The notes beneath the pieces were generated by a model. That model ran no database searches, had not been told where the DNA came from, and saw only the letters and a list, made by a program, of their open reading frames with translations. DNA of 27,432 nt from an uncultured Ruminococcus sp. (GTDB taxonomy: Bacteria > Bacillota > Clostridia > Oscillospirales > Ruminococcaceae), in NCBI GenBank assembly GCA_946531975.1, contig CAMNAY010000004.1:1-27432 (forward strand), given 5' to 3'. The position numbers and the translations under genes are program-made. Below, in pieces: positions 14,801 to 20,754 of the stretch. Numbering within the stretch: the first letter of the stretch is position 1; each line of letters opens with the position of its first letter.

Positions 14801-15205
14801 TCCAAGCGCAAGAAGAAGAAAAAAGCACTGTCGCCGGAGGAGGAGGAGCAGAAACTCCGCGCAAAGGAGACCCCTGAGGAGACCAAAGCGCGCCATCGCG
14901 CCAGCCTGCTCGATGACCTGCCGGATCTGCCGGATGAGGAGCGCGAAATGCGCCGCCGCGAGAAGGAGACCCCTGAGGAGACCAAGGCACGGCGCCGTGC
15001 CAGCCTGCTCGATGATCTGCCGGATGTCGATGACATGCCGCGCCGCTCCCCCGCACCGGAACCTGAAGTTCCGAAGGTCGATGCCGGGTCGGATGTCCCG
15101 AAGGTCGATGCAGATGCACCGCCTGCCGAACCGGGCAGCGATCCGTTCGCGGATGCCGATATCCACTGGGACAAGGAACAGACCACGTTCACCATTCGTC
15201 TGTAA
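11900..15205 (+). CDS. Large BspA-like leucine-rich-repeat protein with Pro/Glu-rich tail
   Basis: 1101 residues. Roughly residues 10-765 are tandem BspA-type LRR_5 repeats of about 23 residues, with the recurring pattern 'vtIPegVteIgdxAFxgCxxL' (for example TIPKNVTEIADEAF, VIPEGVTEIGGYAFNGC, IIPDGVTRIGQSAFSHC). Two repeat blocks end in the typical GSxAxxFAxxH cap. From about 768 the chain becomes low-complexity, rich in Pro, Glu, Gln and Ala, then Lys/Glu-rich and probably coiled, and it contains a 33-residue duplication. I see no signal peptide, lipobox, transmembrane segment or sorting motif: the protein starts MGFKIKNGVLLKYEAAG. That is odd for a family best known from cell surfaces and points to a cytoplasmic scaffold or unconventional export. 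ATG 11900 is chosen for AGGAGG 7 nt upstream. Function unknown. Confidence 0.88.
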   Translation: MGFKIKNGVLLKYEAAGALERLGIRKQDETLTIPKNVTEIADEAFTMTEVSSVSIPPAVKTIGERAFALCAELQTIEFSDGLREIGTNAFDGCHVLRAANLPETCETIGAWAFCNCSGLKSVYISERIEAIARGTFSGCSRLEDVMLPSSVKHIDNRAFYACTSLTNLKLSAGLRTIGREAFACCSSLSTVYIPETVTEIAEDAFAGCTELKTIIIPPSVTKLHPYAFGSEHHLQVITTVTGSVAHQFAQEHGIMCYTEREANLLRGCNPAFFIEYGILKKYTQEYNVRDIMIPDGVIRIGNHAFEQNRQLVSIVIPEGVTEIGGYAFNGCRSLQRIYFPSTLKRIGRFAFRDCPLIEVILPQGIEEIGKNAFQSCTTMRRMYMPDSLRKLDNEALRDCMSLTELRFSASLESVSDGICSGCSSLRTVVIPEGPKYIQQNAFRGCSSLQEAYIPDSVVEIAGNAFADTPLFRMTAGHYIVGRFLIRADGYSPIPVGVRRIGPRAFERGGLRQAIIPEGVISIGDSAFANCGVLTDVIIPKSVTEIGIDAFALTPWMTRRTEPYTIAGANILLHANVTQPEVKVPIGVRCVGPAAFAQLPVRIIRLPEGVTRLMHGAFSYCEQLETIELPTTLRQIDGYIFHGCTNLKNVIFREGPTKVGHAMFSSCTALKSVKLPSTLTEIDNEAFYHAGIEKIIIPDGVTRIGQSAFSHCENLTDIAIPASVTEISENAFTECPKFRLHAEEGSFAERFAKQHHLMMTLVPLDMSLLLDEQESEEEIRPEAAPPVPRRTTVPAPQTGDPDFLFRQNEPEAPAPAQPEPQTAPEQSAPQPDAQPAPEPEPAPQPEPPVQAKAKQQPEAKPKKAQKSEPAQKPAQNAKPAEPTFMKNFDDTNHTVAEEIPETQEPEIPAPAPDPDAEAARNLIAEEEQSYAERVKRELAEARKKSKPVDPKAKLPALTEEAPAPAQEKSKRKKKKKALSPEEEEQKLRAKETPEETKARHRASLLDDLPDLPDEEREMRRREKETPEETKARRRASLLDDLPDVDDMPRRSPAPEPEVPKVDAGSDVPKVDADAPPAEPGSDPFADADIHWDKEQTTFTIRL
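14861..15045 (+). repeat. 99-nt in-frame tandem duplication in the LRR protein tail
   Basis: KETPEETKARHRASLLDDLP recurs as KETPEETKARRRASLLDDLP exactly 99 nt (33 codons) later. DNA identity is high, which suggests a recent duplication or a repeated binding module. Confidence 0.85.
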
Positions 15206-15219
15206 CCGCATAATAAGTC

Positions 15220-15257
15220 GCCCCGAAGCACACAAAAATGCTTCGGGGCTTTGTTTT
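15220..15257 (+). terminator. Intrinsic terminator of the LRR protein gene
   Basis: An 11-bp stem GCCCCGAAGCA/TGCTTCGGGGC with an A-rich loop, then TTTGTTTT. Confidence 0.9.
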
Positions 15258-15284
15258 ACCTTTCGATTTCTACCTTAATCCTGC

Positions 15285-15318
15285 AAAAAAAAGACACAGC
15301 CGAAGCTGTGTCTTTTTT
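15285..15318. terminator. Bidirectional terminator, main terminator of the dockerin gene
   Basis: GACACAGC/GCTGTGTC (8 bp) flanked by A8 and T6. On the minus strand the loop is C(UUCG)G, a very stable tetraloop, placed 16 nt after the dockerin-gene stop. Confidence 0.88.
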
Positions 15319-15333
15319 GTTTGTTCTGAATGA

Positions 15334-17865
15334 TTACTGTTCTTCGCGATACTTTGCGTAATCAGCGGTTGCCAGATCATCATAAGCGAACGGATCTGCG
15401 TGGAGCGGATCTCTCGGAATGATGTGCGTGCCATCATAGAAGTAGTCCCAATTCTTGTTTAACTGAACGAGTTTGTGGACATAGTACTGGAGAATGATCT
15501 GAGGGTCGCTTGCGGAGATCGTACCGTCACCGTTGACATCCATTGCGTAGTGAGAGTACGGCAGAACGCCCATCGGATCGGTCTGATTCGTCAGGAGCGC
15601 ATCCTTGATGATGGTGTTCTTCGGTCCCTTCTGAACGAGGAAGTCAACATAGTAATTCAGTGCCCACTGTGCGTCATTTGCGCTGATATCACCGTCGAGG
15701 GAGGTGTCGCCGCGGAGAACCAGGACAACATAGAAGTAGGAAACAGCATTGCCGTTTGCGAAATTCTGATCAGCCATGATTGCCTCTGCATCATAGCCCT
15801 TCTCGGTGATGATCTGCTCAAGAGCAGCCTGATCCTTCAGGACGAGCTCAACAGCGACCTTCTCCGGAGTGGTGACTTCGTGGCCTGCTTCAATCAGCTC
15901 TGCCGGGCTGTTTGCTGCTGCGCCGAAGTACTGAGAAACGTCAACGATATCCTCGGTCTGATCCTCGCCTGCAACGACGAAGTGCGCCTTAACCTGGATC
16001 TTGCTGAAATCGAAGGTTGCGTCGGTCTCCTCAGACCAGTAGATCAGCTCGTTGTTGCCGTTTGCGCCGACCTCGAAGGAGACGTAGGTTGCGAGCGTGG
16101 TCGTGGTGGACTCAGTGGTGGAAGTCGTGTCGGTTGTAGAAGACTCAGTCGTTGTGGTGGTAGACTCAGTGGTCGAAGTGGTGGACTCAGTCGTCGTGGT
16201 AGACTCGGTTGTGGTGGAGTCAGTTGTTGTAGTGGACTCGGTTGTAGTGGAGTCAGTTGTCGTGGTAGACTCAGTTGTAGTGGAATCCGTCGTGGTAGAT
16301 TCGGTTGTGGTAGACTCGGTTGTGGTGGTGGACTCAGTGGTCGAAGTGGTGGTAGTGGAAGTGGTATCCTTAACCTCCTCAACGATGATCTGCTCAATCT
16401 CACGGTTCACATCGAAGTAGAGGTCACCCTTCACGCCGTACTCAGTAAATGCAACGCCCATGATCTGCTTGTAGGAGCTGATGTCAACGATCATGTAATC
16501 CTTATCGAAATCGGTGATCTCGACGCCGCTGCCGTCAACGACAGTGTAGTCCATGTAAGAATCGTCCTGAGCGAGATCAGCCAGTTCCTTCAGGTCTGCA
16601 CCTTCAATCAGACCGTCATCGGTGTAGACTGCCTTGATTGCGTTCAGAACATCGCCAGCCTCAACGTCCTCATACTTGAAGGATGCTCCGCCGGAGTAAC
16701 CGTCGAAGAAGCCGATGCTGAAGTCATAACCGTTTGCGATGACATCCTGTGCATCTGCGGAAGAAACATTGAATGTTACGCCGAGGTTGTTCTTGTTCAG
16801 CGCATCAGCAGCCCAGTCAACCCACATGTCGAAGCGGTCAGAAGCAACTGCGGAGCTTGCGGACTGCGGCTCTCTCTTTTCGAGTGCAGCCTTCACACGG
16901 GAAGCGACTGTTTCCGGAACATTTGCATTCTCGATTGCCTCGCCGAGTGCTTCTGTGTATGCAGCATATGCAGCATCTGCGCTGTCGTATCCCGAAGCAT
17001 CTTCATCAACGCCAATCTCGATCACGCCATCTTCATTCTCAGCCCATGATTCGGGACGAGCAAATGTTGTCAGAGCGTCAGCAATCTCTCTGATGTAGCC
17101 GATTCTGTTCTGCATTGCAGCAGACAGCTCCTTGACGCGATTGACATAGCCTGTCGCAGATCTGCCGTCAGCAGCAGCCAGAGCGACCTTCGTTGCCTGA
17201 TCGAGCTTGTCCTTTGCGTACTGCTCGATACCTGCATCGTTCAGGTACTCCTTGCCGTTCTCGTCAACGATCTTCGTCTGATAGCTGATCGTCTTGTTCT
17301 CGAAATCAATCTGACCGAAAACAACGACCTTGCCGTTCATCTTGAAATCAGACCAGTCAACAATGATCGGATCGCATGCATCATCATACAGTCCGCTGCC
17401 GGAGATGGTGTAGAGCTCCTTGGTGAGGTCGCCGACAATGTCACCGATCTCGTTGATCTTGAGGGTGAGCTCGAAGGTGCCGTCAGCCTCAGACTTGCCG
17501 GTGATTTCAGAGTCGATCTGTGCGACCAGAGCATCGACATCCGCAGCAGAGAAGTACTTGGAGAATGCTTTCTTGGTCAGAACCTTACGAACCTTCTCCT
17601 TGACCATCTGCGAGCTGCAGACATAATCATGGCTGCCCAGCTCAAGGAATTTCGACTCGACTTTGTCATTCCAGTTGGAGGACTGATCTGCAGAAAGCGG
17701 ATCTGCTTCATCGAACGGAACGAAGAGGACAGAGTCTTTGTCAACAGTCAGCGCAGACGTATCTGCCGCACTGACATTGACGTTCGCAGCAATAGAAACG
17801 AGCTGACCCAGCGCGAGCACGGAGCCGGTCGCTGTTGCGAGCGTGCGCTTAAAAAATGATTTCAT
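15334..17865 (-). CDS. Secreted dockerin-containing protein with Thr/Ser-rich linker
   Basis: 843 residues. A signal peptide (MKSFFKRTLATATGSVLALG..., cleavage likely near NVSA-A at about 33) precedes a 460-residue N-terminal region that I do not recognise as any glycoside hydrolase, esterase, lyase or carbohydrate-binding family. A linker of almost only Thr, Ser and Glu follows (about 498-590), then a beta-rich segment (TYVSFEVGANGNNELIYWSE...; about 590-715) and a C-terminal dockerin. The dockerin has two calcium loops, DTSLDGDISANDAQWALNYY (about 720) and DVNGDGTISASDPQIILQYY (about 774), with an unusually long segment between them. Dockerins plug proteins into scaffoldin cohesins, so this is probably a cellulosome component. 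AAGGAG precedes the ATG. Confidence 0.9.
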   Translation of the reverse strand: MKSFFKRTLATATGSVLALGQLVSIAANVNVSAADTSALTVDKDSVLFVPFDEADPLSADQSSNWNDKVESKFLELGSHDYVCSSQMVKEKVRKVLTKKAFSKYFSAADVDALVAQIDSEITGKSEADGTFELTLKINEIGDIVGDLTKELYTISGSGLYDDACDPIIVDWSDFKMNGKVVVFGQIDFENKTISYQTKIVDENGKEYLNDAGIEQYAKDKLDQATKVALAAADGRSATGYVNRVKELSAAMQNRIGYIREIADALTTFARPESWAENEDGVIEIGVDEDASGYDSADAAYAAYTEALGEAIENANVPETVASRVKAALEKREPQSASSAVASDRFDMWVDWAADALNKNNLGVTFNVSSADAQDVIANGYDFSIGFFDGYSGGASFKYEDVEAGDVLNAIKAVYTDDGLIEGADLKELADLAQDDSYMDYTVVDGSGVEITDFDKDYMIVDISSYKQIMGVAFTEYGVKGDLYFDVNREIEQIIVEEVKDTTSTTTTSTTESTTTTESTTTESTTTDSTTTESTTTTDSTTTESTTTTDSTTTESTTTTESTTSTTESTTTTTESSTTDTTSTTESTTTTLATYVSFEVGANGNNELIYWSEETDATFDFSKIQVKAHFVVAGEDQTEDIVDVSQYFGAAANSPAELIEAGHEVTTPEKVAVELVLKDQAALEQIITEKGYDAEAIMADQNFANGNAVSYFYVVLVLRGDTSLDGDISANDAQWALNYYVDFLVQKGPKNTIIKDALLTNQTDPMGVLPYSHYAMDVNGDGTISASDPQIILQYYVHKLVQLNKNWDYFYDGTHIIPRDPLHADPFAYDDLATADYAKYREEQ
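16095..16372 (-). repeat. Thr/Ser/Glu codon minisatellite encoding the dockerin linker
   Basis: About 280 nt of short degenerate repeats of ACT/ACC, TCT/TCC and GAG triplets encoding TTTEST-type units. It remains in frame and shows slippage-type variation. It is a protein linker, not a CRISPR array. Confidence 0.85.
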
Positions 17866-17897
17866 TCAAACCTCTCCTTATATATTGGATTATGTGA

Positions 17898-17970
17898 TGT
17901 GTCAGCCCGGCTGCCCGCTTGCGGGTATGCAGGCTGCGCCGACTTGTGTCTGCCAAGCGACACATATACA
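17898..17970 (-). promoter_or_regulatory. Structured 5' leader of the dockerin gene
   Basis: Between promoter and ribosome site lie three nested or adjacent helices: CCCGC-TT-GCGGG (17914-17925), enclosed by CAGCC/GGCTG (17903-17907/17932-17936), and TGTGTC/GACACA (17945-17950/17959-17964). This could stabilise the mRNA or regulate translation; no riboswitch class is recognised. Confidence 0.45.
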
Positions 17971-17977
17971 TATTGAC

Positions 17978-18006
17978 ATTATAGCATTCTTTCCCCGAAA
18001 ATGCAA
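17978..18006 (-). promoter_or_regulatory. Promoter of the dockerin gene
   Basis: On the minus strand, TTGCAT (18001-18006), a 17-nt spacer and a perfect TATAAT (17978-17983). The leader is about 105 nt. Confidence 0.78.
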
Positions 18007-18212
18007 GCCCTTTTAATCAAATTGTAGACTTTCTACAATCTGCCCGGTTCTCAGCACATCCGTTTGGCTATTTTTCACACGCTGTTTTTGTGGTGTTTTC
18101 GGGCAAATCCGCCCGTTTTTCCACGTTTTTCCAGCTTTTCTGACAGGCGGTTTTTCGTGCCCGATCCGCTATAATTAACAAATAAATATTTATAGAAATA
18201 TCACAAAACCTA
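18007..18212. other. Intergenic stretch with an AT-rich tract upstream of the orphan RNA promoter
   Basis: No reading frame or RNA gene is supported here. From about 18170 to 18212 the DNA is strongly AT-rich with A- and T-runs directly upstream of the perfect promoter at 18213, as in an UP element that raises rRNA-like promoter strength. Confidence 0.45.
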
Positions 18213-18241
18213 TTGACATTTCTGAAGATGTGTGGTATAAT
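18213..18241 (+). promoter_or_regulatory. Perfect-consensus sigma-A promoter of the orphan RNA
   Basis: TTGACA (18213-18218), exactly 17 nt, TATAAT (18236-18241). It is the only promoter in the window matching consensus in both hexamers, and it sits behind an AT-rich tract. Confidence 0.88.
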
Positions 18242-18277
18242 AAAGCCACAAACAAAGAGCAGACGCTCAATAGAACT

Positions 18278-18447
18278 GGAGGCGTTACCAATGGGCTGCT
18301 GAGTCAGATTCCCGTACTACGTATAAGAAAGGATGTGCTTCCGATGCAGAAGTACATAAGCGGCTTCTGAACTGCCGCATGAAACAGGGAATTGAATAAT
18401 ATGCAGAGGATGTGTTTCCAATGCAGAAAGTATACATTTCTAAGTAG
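18278..18447 (+). repeat. Three 16-nt GGA...ATG repeats with tiny reading frames
   Basis: GGAGGCGTTACCAATG (18278-18293), GGATGTGCTTCCGATG (18331-18346) and GGATGTGTTTCCAATG (18408-18423). Each ends in ATG with a GGA purine block in ribosome-site position. They open frames of 3, 8 and 8 codons: MGC, MQKYISGF (18344-18370) and MQKVYISK (18421-18447). The two longer units extend the similarity to about 22 nt. Read as RNA structure, each GGA-N6-TCC could instead form a small stem. Confidence 0.6.
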
Positions 18448-18548
18448 TGTTCGCGGTCGAGATACTGCGGCGACGTTCCGGTGTGGTATAGGCTGGGACG
18501 AAACATATAAATACCCTACACTTTAATTGTGCGAACTGAAAACACAGC

Positions 18549-18586
18549 GCAGCATTGCCACCCGTGCAGGCAGTGCTGCTTTTTTT
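18549..18586 (+). terminator. Intrinsic terminator of the orphan RNA
   Basis: An 11-bp stem GCAGCATTGCC/GGCAGTGCTGC (one G-U) with a 9-nt loop, then seven T residues. Confidence 0.9.
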
Positions 18587-18643
18587 GCGCGGGGTTCAGA
18601 CGGGGACAGTGTCGTCTCATGATCAGCTGCCCCAAATATACCA

Positions 18644-18691
18644 AGGGCTCACGGACTCAGACGCGCAAGCGTCCAAGCGTCCGTGAGCCCT
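18644..18691. other. Strong two-tier hairpin without a T-tract
   Basis: A 13-bp outer stem AGGGCTCACGGAC/GTCCGTGAGCCCT encloses an inner 5-bp helix GACGC/GCGTC with a GCAA (GNRA) tetraloop. No T-run follows on either strand and no gene is nearby on the plus strand. Function unknown. Confidence 0.5.
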
Positions 18692-18703
18692 ATCACAAAG
18701 CGG

Positions 18704-18760
18704 AAACGCACACAGCCCAGAGCCGGAAGCACTCCTTCGGACAGGGCTGTGTGCGTTTTT
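18704..18760. terminator. Long hairpin, probable bidirectional terminator after the XRE gene
   Basis: A 15-bp perfect stem AAACGCACACAGCCC/GGGCTGTGTGCGTTT with a 25-nt loop. TTTTT follows on the plus strand and a shorter TTT on the minus strand. It lies 107 nt beyond the minus-strand XRE gene. Confidence 0.6.
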
Positions 18761-18866
18761 CTGCACTGCAAACACTGTCACTTCCCTGCTCTATGCGGGT
18801 GCGGCACTGCCGCTTGACAGTAGTATATGCAGTTTTCGCGAAAAATGCAGCATGGACGCAGAATTT

Positions 18867-19466
18867 TCAGTGCGTCAGCAGATATCCCGCATAGCAAATT
18901 GCGGCAAGCAATGCCGTCCCCGTGACGATTGCCGTAATCACCGTTGCCTTACGAAGTGCCTTTCGCTTTTTCAGTTCCTTCGCCTGTTCAATTTCATCGA
19001 GGGTTTCGCCGCTGAGGAACGCGAGCAGCTCACGCTTCGTCTGAATATCATTCTCCCGCAAAGTCTGCTGATATCTGTGAAACGCGAAAAACGTCACCGC
19101 TGCCAGCATGCCTGCAAGCACACCGCCGGTCAGCAGTCCGATTTCTCCGCATAGCTCCGTCAGCACCGACGGAATGACCATCAGTGCAAGCATAGAACCT
19201 GCGCTGAGCCACATCAGCCGCCTGACACTGCCTGTTTGATCCTGTCTGACTGTTTCCTTCATTGCTGCAACATCTCCTTTTACCATTTCATCGAGGGAGA
19301 TGCCAAAGAGATCGCTCAGAATCAGCAGGCTGTGAACATCAGGAAAGCTCTTTTCGGTTTCCCAGTTCGAGACAGTCTGTCGGCTGACATACGCGCGTTC
19401 TGCCAGCGCTTCCTGTGACCAACCCTTTTCCGTCCGCAGCCGTTTGATCGTTTTGCTCAGCTCCAT
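18867..19466 (-). CDS. XRE-family transcriptional regulator with membrane segments
   Basis: 199 residues. The N-terminal Cro/CI helix-turn-helix (residues 5-60) is classical: LRTEKGWSQEALAERAYVSRQTVSNWETEKSFPDVHSLLILSDLF. A linker is followed by hydrophobic segments at about 85-105 and 110-130, a charged cytoplasmic stretch (KRELLAFLSGETLDEIEQAKELKKRKALRK) and a third segment at about 174-196. It is therefore a membrane-tethered regulator that may sense an envelope or membrane signal. A small purine-rich AGGCGG precedes the ATG. It is a single gene flanked by a hairpin terminator. The dyad at 19574-19591 upstream is a candidate operator. Confidence 0.9.
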   Translation of the reverse strand: MELSKTIKRLRTEKGWSQEALAERAYVSRQTVSNWETEKSFPDVHSLLILSDLFGISLDEMVKGDVAAMKETVRQDQTGSVRRLMWLSAGSMLALMVIPSVLTELCGEIGLLTGGVLAGMLAAVTFFAFHRYQQTLRENDIQTKRELLAFLSGETLDEIEQAKELKKRKALRKATVITAIVTGTALLAAICYAGYLLTH

Positions 19467-19573
19467 TGCATCCGCCTGCCTTTCTGCCGGATGTGTTCCT
19501 TCCGGCTGAGATCATTGTAGCAGATTCCGGTTCAGAATTCCACCAAACGCGCTTTGCATCGGCAGAATTTCGC

Positions 19574-19591
19574 TGTCAAAGTTCTTTGACA
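19574..19591. promoter_or_regulatory. Inverted repeat, candidate operator of the XRE regulator
   Basis: TGTCAAAGTTCTTTGACA: perfect 8-nt arms around two bases, 108 nt upstream of the XRE start and 36 nt past the end of the LRR lipoprotein operon. The length suits a dimeric HTH protein. Confidence 0.45.
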
Positions 19592-19627
19592 AGGCATGTT
19601 TATCGTGAAGATATGCGCTTTTTCCGG

Positions 19628-20725
19628 TTATTTCTCAATATATTCCAGACCGTGCCCCTCCGCATATTTCGCCGCATAAGAGCCCGCCGGAACCATCAGC
19701 ATTGCACCGCCGCAGTCAGCAAAGGCACCCTCACCGATTTCCGTGACGCTCGCCGGAATGTCAAACGTCTCAATTCTGTCACAGCCCGCAAACGCACCCG
19801 CGCCGATCTTTGTGATGCCCTCCTGAATCAGGACATACTGCATCTCCTTGCAGTCAGTGAAGCAGTTGTCCCCGATCTCACCGGTGCAGTCGGAGATCGT
19901 CAGGCTCTCTGTCGAGCAGCCCGCGAAGCAGCCGCTCCCGAAATGCAGCTCCGCCTCCGTGAACAGCAGCGTTTCCGTGCCGGTGCAGCCGGTAAAGCAG
20001 TCGTCGCCGAGGGTGACCGTTCCGCCGCTGAGGTCAATGTGCGTGAGCGATGTGCAGCCGGAAAAGGCGCCCTTCCCAAGTGTTGCATCGCAGTCGAGGA
20101 TCAGATTCCACATGCCGGTCAGTCCTGCGCAGAAATTGTTGCCTGCGATCAGAGTGCCCTCCTGATAATGAAAATCTGCCATGCCGGTACAGCCGGTGAA
20201 CGCATCGTTCCCGAAGGTCATGTCGCTGTCCGTCAGCCAGACATGTTCGAGCTTTTCACAGCCCGCAAATGCTTCATTGCCGTAGGTCATCGGCAGTGTC
20301 TCATGCAGCGTCAGGTCGCTCAATGTGGAATTCCGGAAACAGCCGTCCCCCATTTCAAAGATTCTTTCAGGGAAATCCACACTGCCGAAATAATCCGCGT
20401 CCGCAAAGCCCTCCGCGTCAATCGCCGTGACCTTCAGCCCGTCGATCTCCTCCGGGAGGCGCAGAACATCCGTGTATTCCGGCTTCTCGACATTTTCGCT
20501 CACGGTGTCGTAACCCTGCAAGGCAGCCGTGCCGTCATCCTTCGTGCGGTAGAGCATCACAGGCGGCAGCTTTGCCTGCGTCATCTCGGTCGCGGTCTGC
20601 GCCGAGGCCTCCTGCGCCGTGACCTCCTGCGCCGGAGCCGCCGCAGGCTCGGAGCTGTCCTTGCCGCATGCAGTCAGCAGCAGTGCAAGTGTGAGAATTC
20701 CAGCGTATTTACGGAGCCTTTTCAT
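19628..20725 (-). CDS. BspA-like LRR lipoprotein, second paralogue
   Basis: 365 residues. The lipoprotein signal MKRLRKYAGILTLALLLTAC has its acylated cysteine at residue 20. A Pro/Ala/Glu linker follows, then the block PPVMLYRTKDDGTAALQGYDTV, then BspA LRR_5 repeats from about residue 95 (LPEEIDGLKVTAIDAEGF, FGNDAFTGCTGM, DIPASVTEIGEGAFADC) and a closing cap VPAGSYAAKYAEGHGLEYIEK. It is a close tandem paralogue of the next gene upstream, with near-identical signal peptide and YRTK block, separated by 29 nt. Probably displayed on the outer face of the membrane as a binding protein. Its ribosome site (GGAAAGG about 12 nt upstream) is weak. Confidence 0.88.
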   Translation of the reverse strand: MKRLRKYAGILTLALLLTACGKDSSEPAAAPAQEVTAQEASAQTATEMTQAKLPPVMLYRTKDDGTAALQGYDTVSENVEKPEYTDVLRLPEEIDGLKVTAIDAEGFADADYFGSVDFPERIFEMGDGCFRNSTLSDLTLHETLPMTYGNEAFAGCEKLEHVWLTDSDMTFGNDAFTGCTGMADFHYQEGTLIAGNNFCAGLTGMWNLILDCDATLGKGAFSGCTSLTHIDLSGGTVTLGDDCFTGCTGTETLLFTEAELHFGSGCFAGCSTESLTISDCTGEIGDNCFTDCKEMQYVLIQEGITKIGAGAFAGCDRIETFDIPASVTEIGEGAFADCGGAMLMVPAGSYAAKYAEGHGLEYIEK

Positions 20726-20754
20726 TGGTGTTTATACCCTTTCCATACAGTGAT

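Larger units (their letters stand above)
18248..18586 (+). ncRNA. Orphan structured RNA of about 340 nt, family unknown
   Basis: A transcription unit bounded by the perfect promoter and an intrinsic terminator, with no protein gene longer than eight codons on the sense strand. Visible helices are GAGC-AGAC-GCTC near the 5' end, CAGAAG/CTTCTG around 18347-18368, GCGGC/GCCGC (about 18360-18378), GTTCGC/GCGAAC closing a 3' domain (18449-18454/18531-18536), GTCG/CGAC (18456-18459/18471-18474), and GTGT-GGTAT/ATACC-(CT)-ACAC (18481-18489/18511-18521). It lacks the conserved cores I would expect for RNase P, tmRNA, SRP or 6S RNA. It could be a large ncRNA class such as raiA that I cannot recall precisely, a multi-peptide mRNA, or new. 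Confidence 0.65.

Noticed and set aside
12836..15235. 799-codon open frame on the minus strand
   Set aside because: It is the antisense shadow of the LRR repeats; it is Cys/Arg-rich with no family signature, and the plus-strand frame has promoter, ribosome site, repeat pattern and terminator.
16095..16372. CRISPR-like short repeat array
   Set aside because: Repeats are 6-18 nt, degenerate, without unique spacers, and stay in frame as a Thr/Ser linker.
15475..17049. 524-codon plus-strand frame opposite the dockerin gene
   Set aside because: Cys/Gly/Val-rich shadow of the dockerin protein and its linker repeats; no start signals.
18285..18506. 73-codon minus-strand frame across the orphan RNA
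   Set aside because: No ribosome site, no recognisable family, and it opposes a unit with a perfect plus-strand promoter and terminator.
18248..18586. tmRNA, RNase P, SRP or 6S RNA
   Set aside because: No terminal T-arm with CCA, no RNase P core, no SRP Alu or GGAAG apical motif, and no single long 6S-like duplex.
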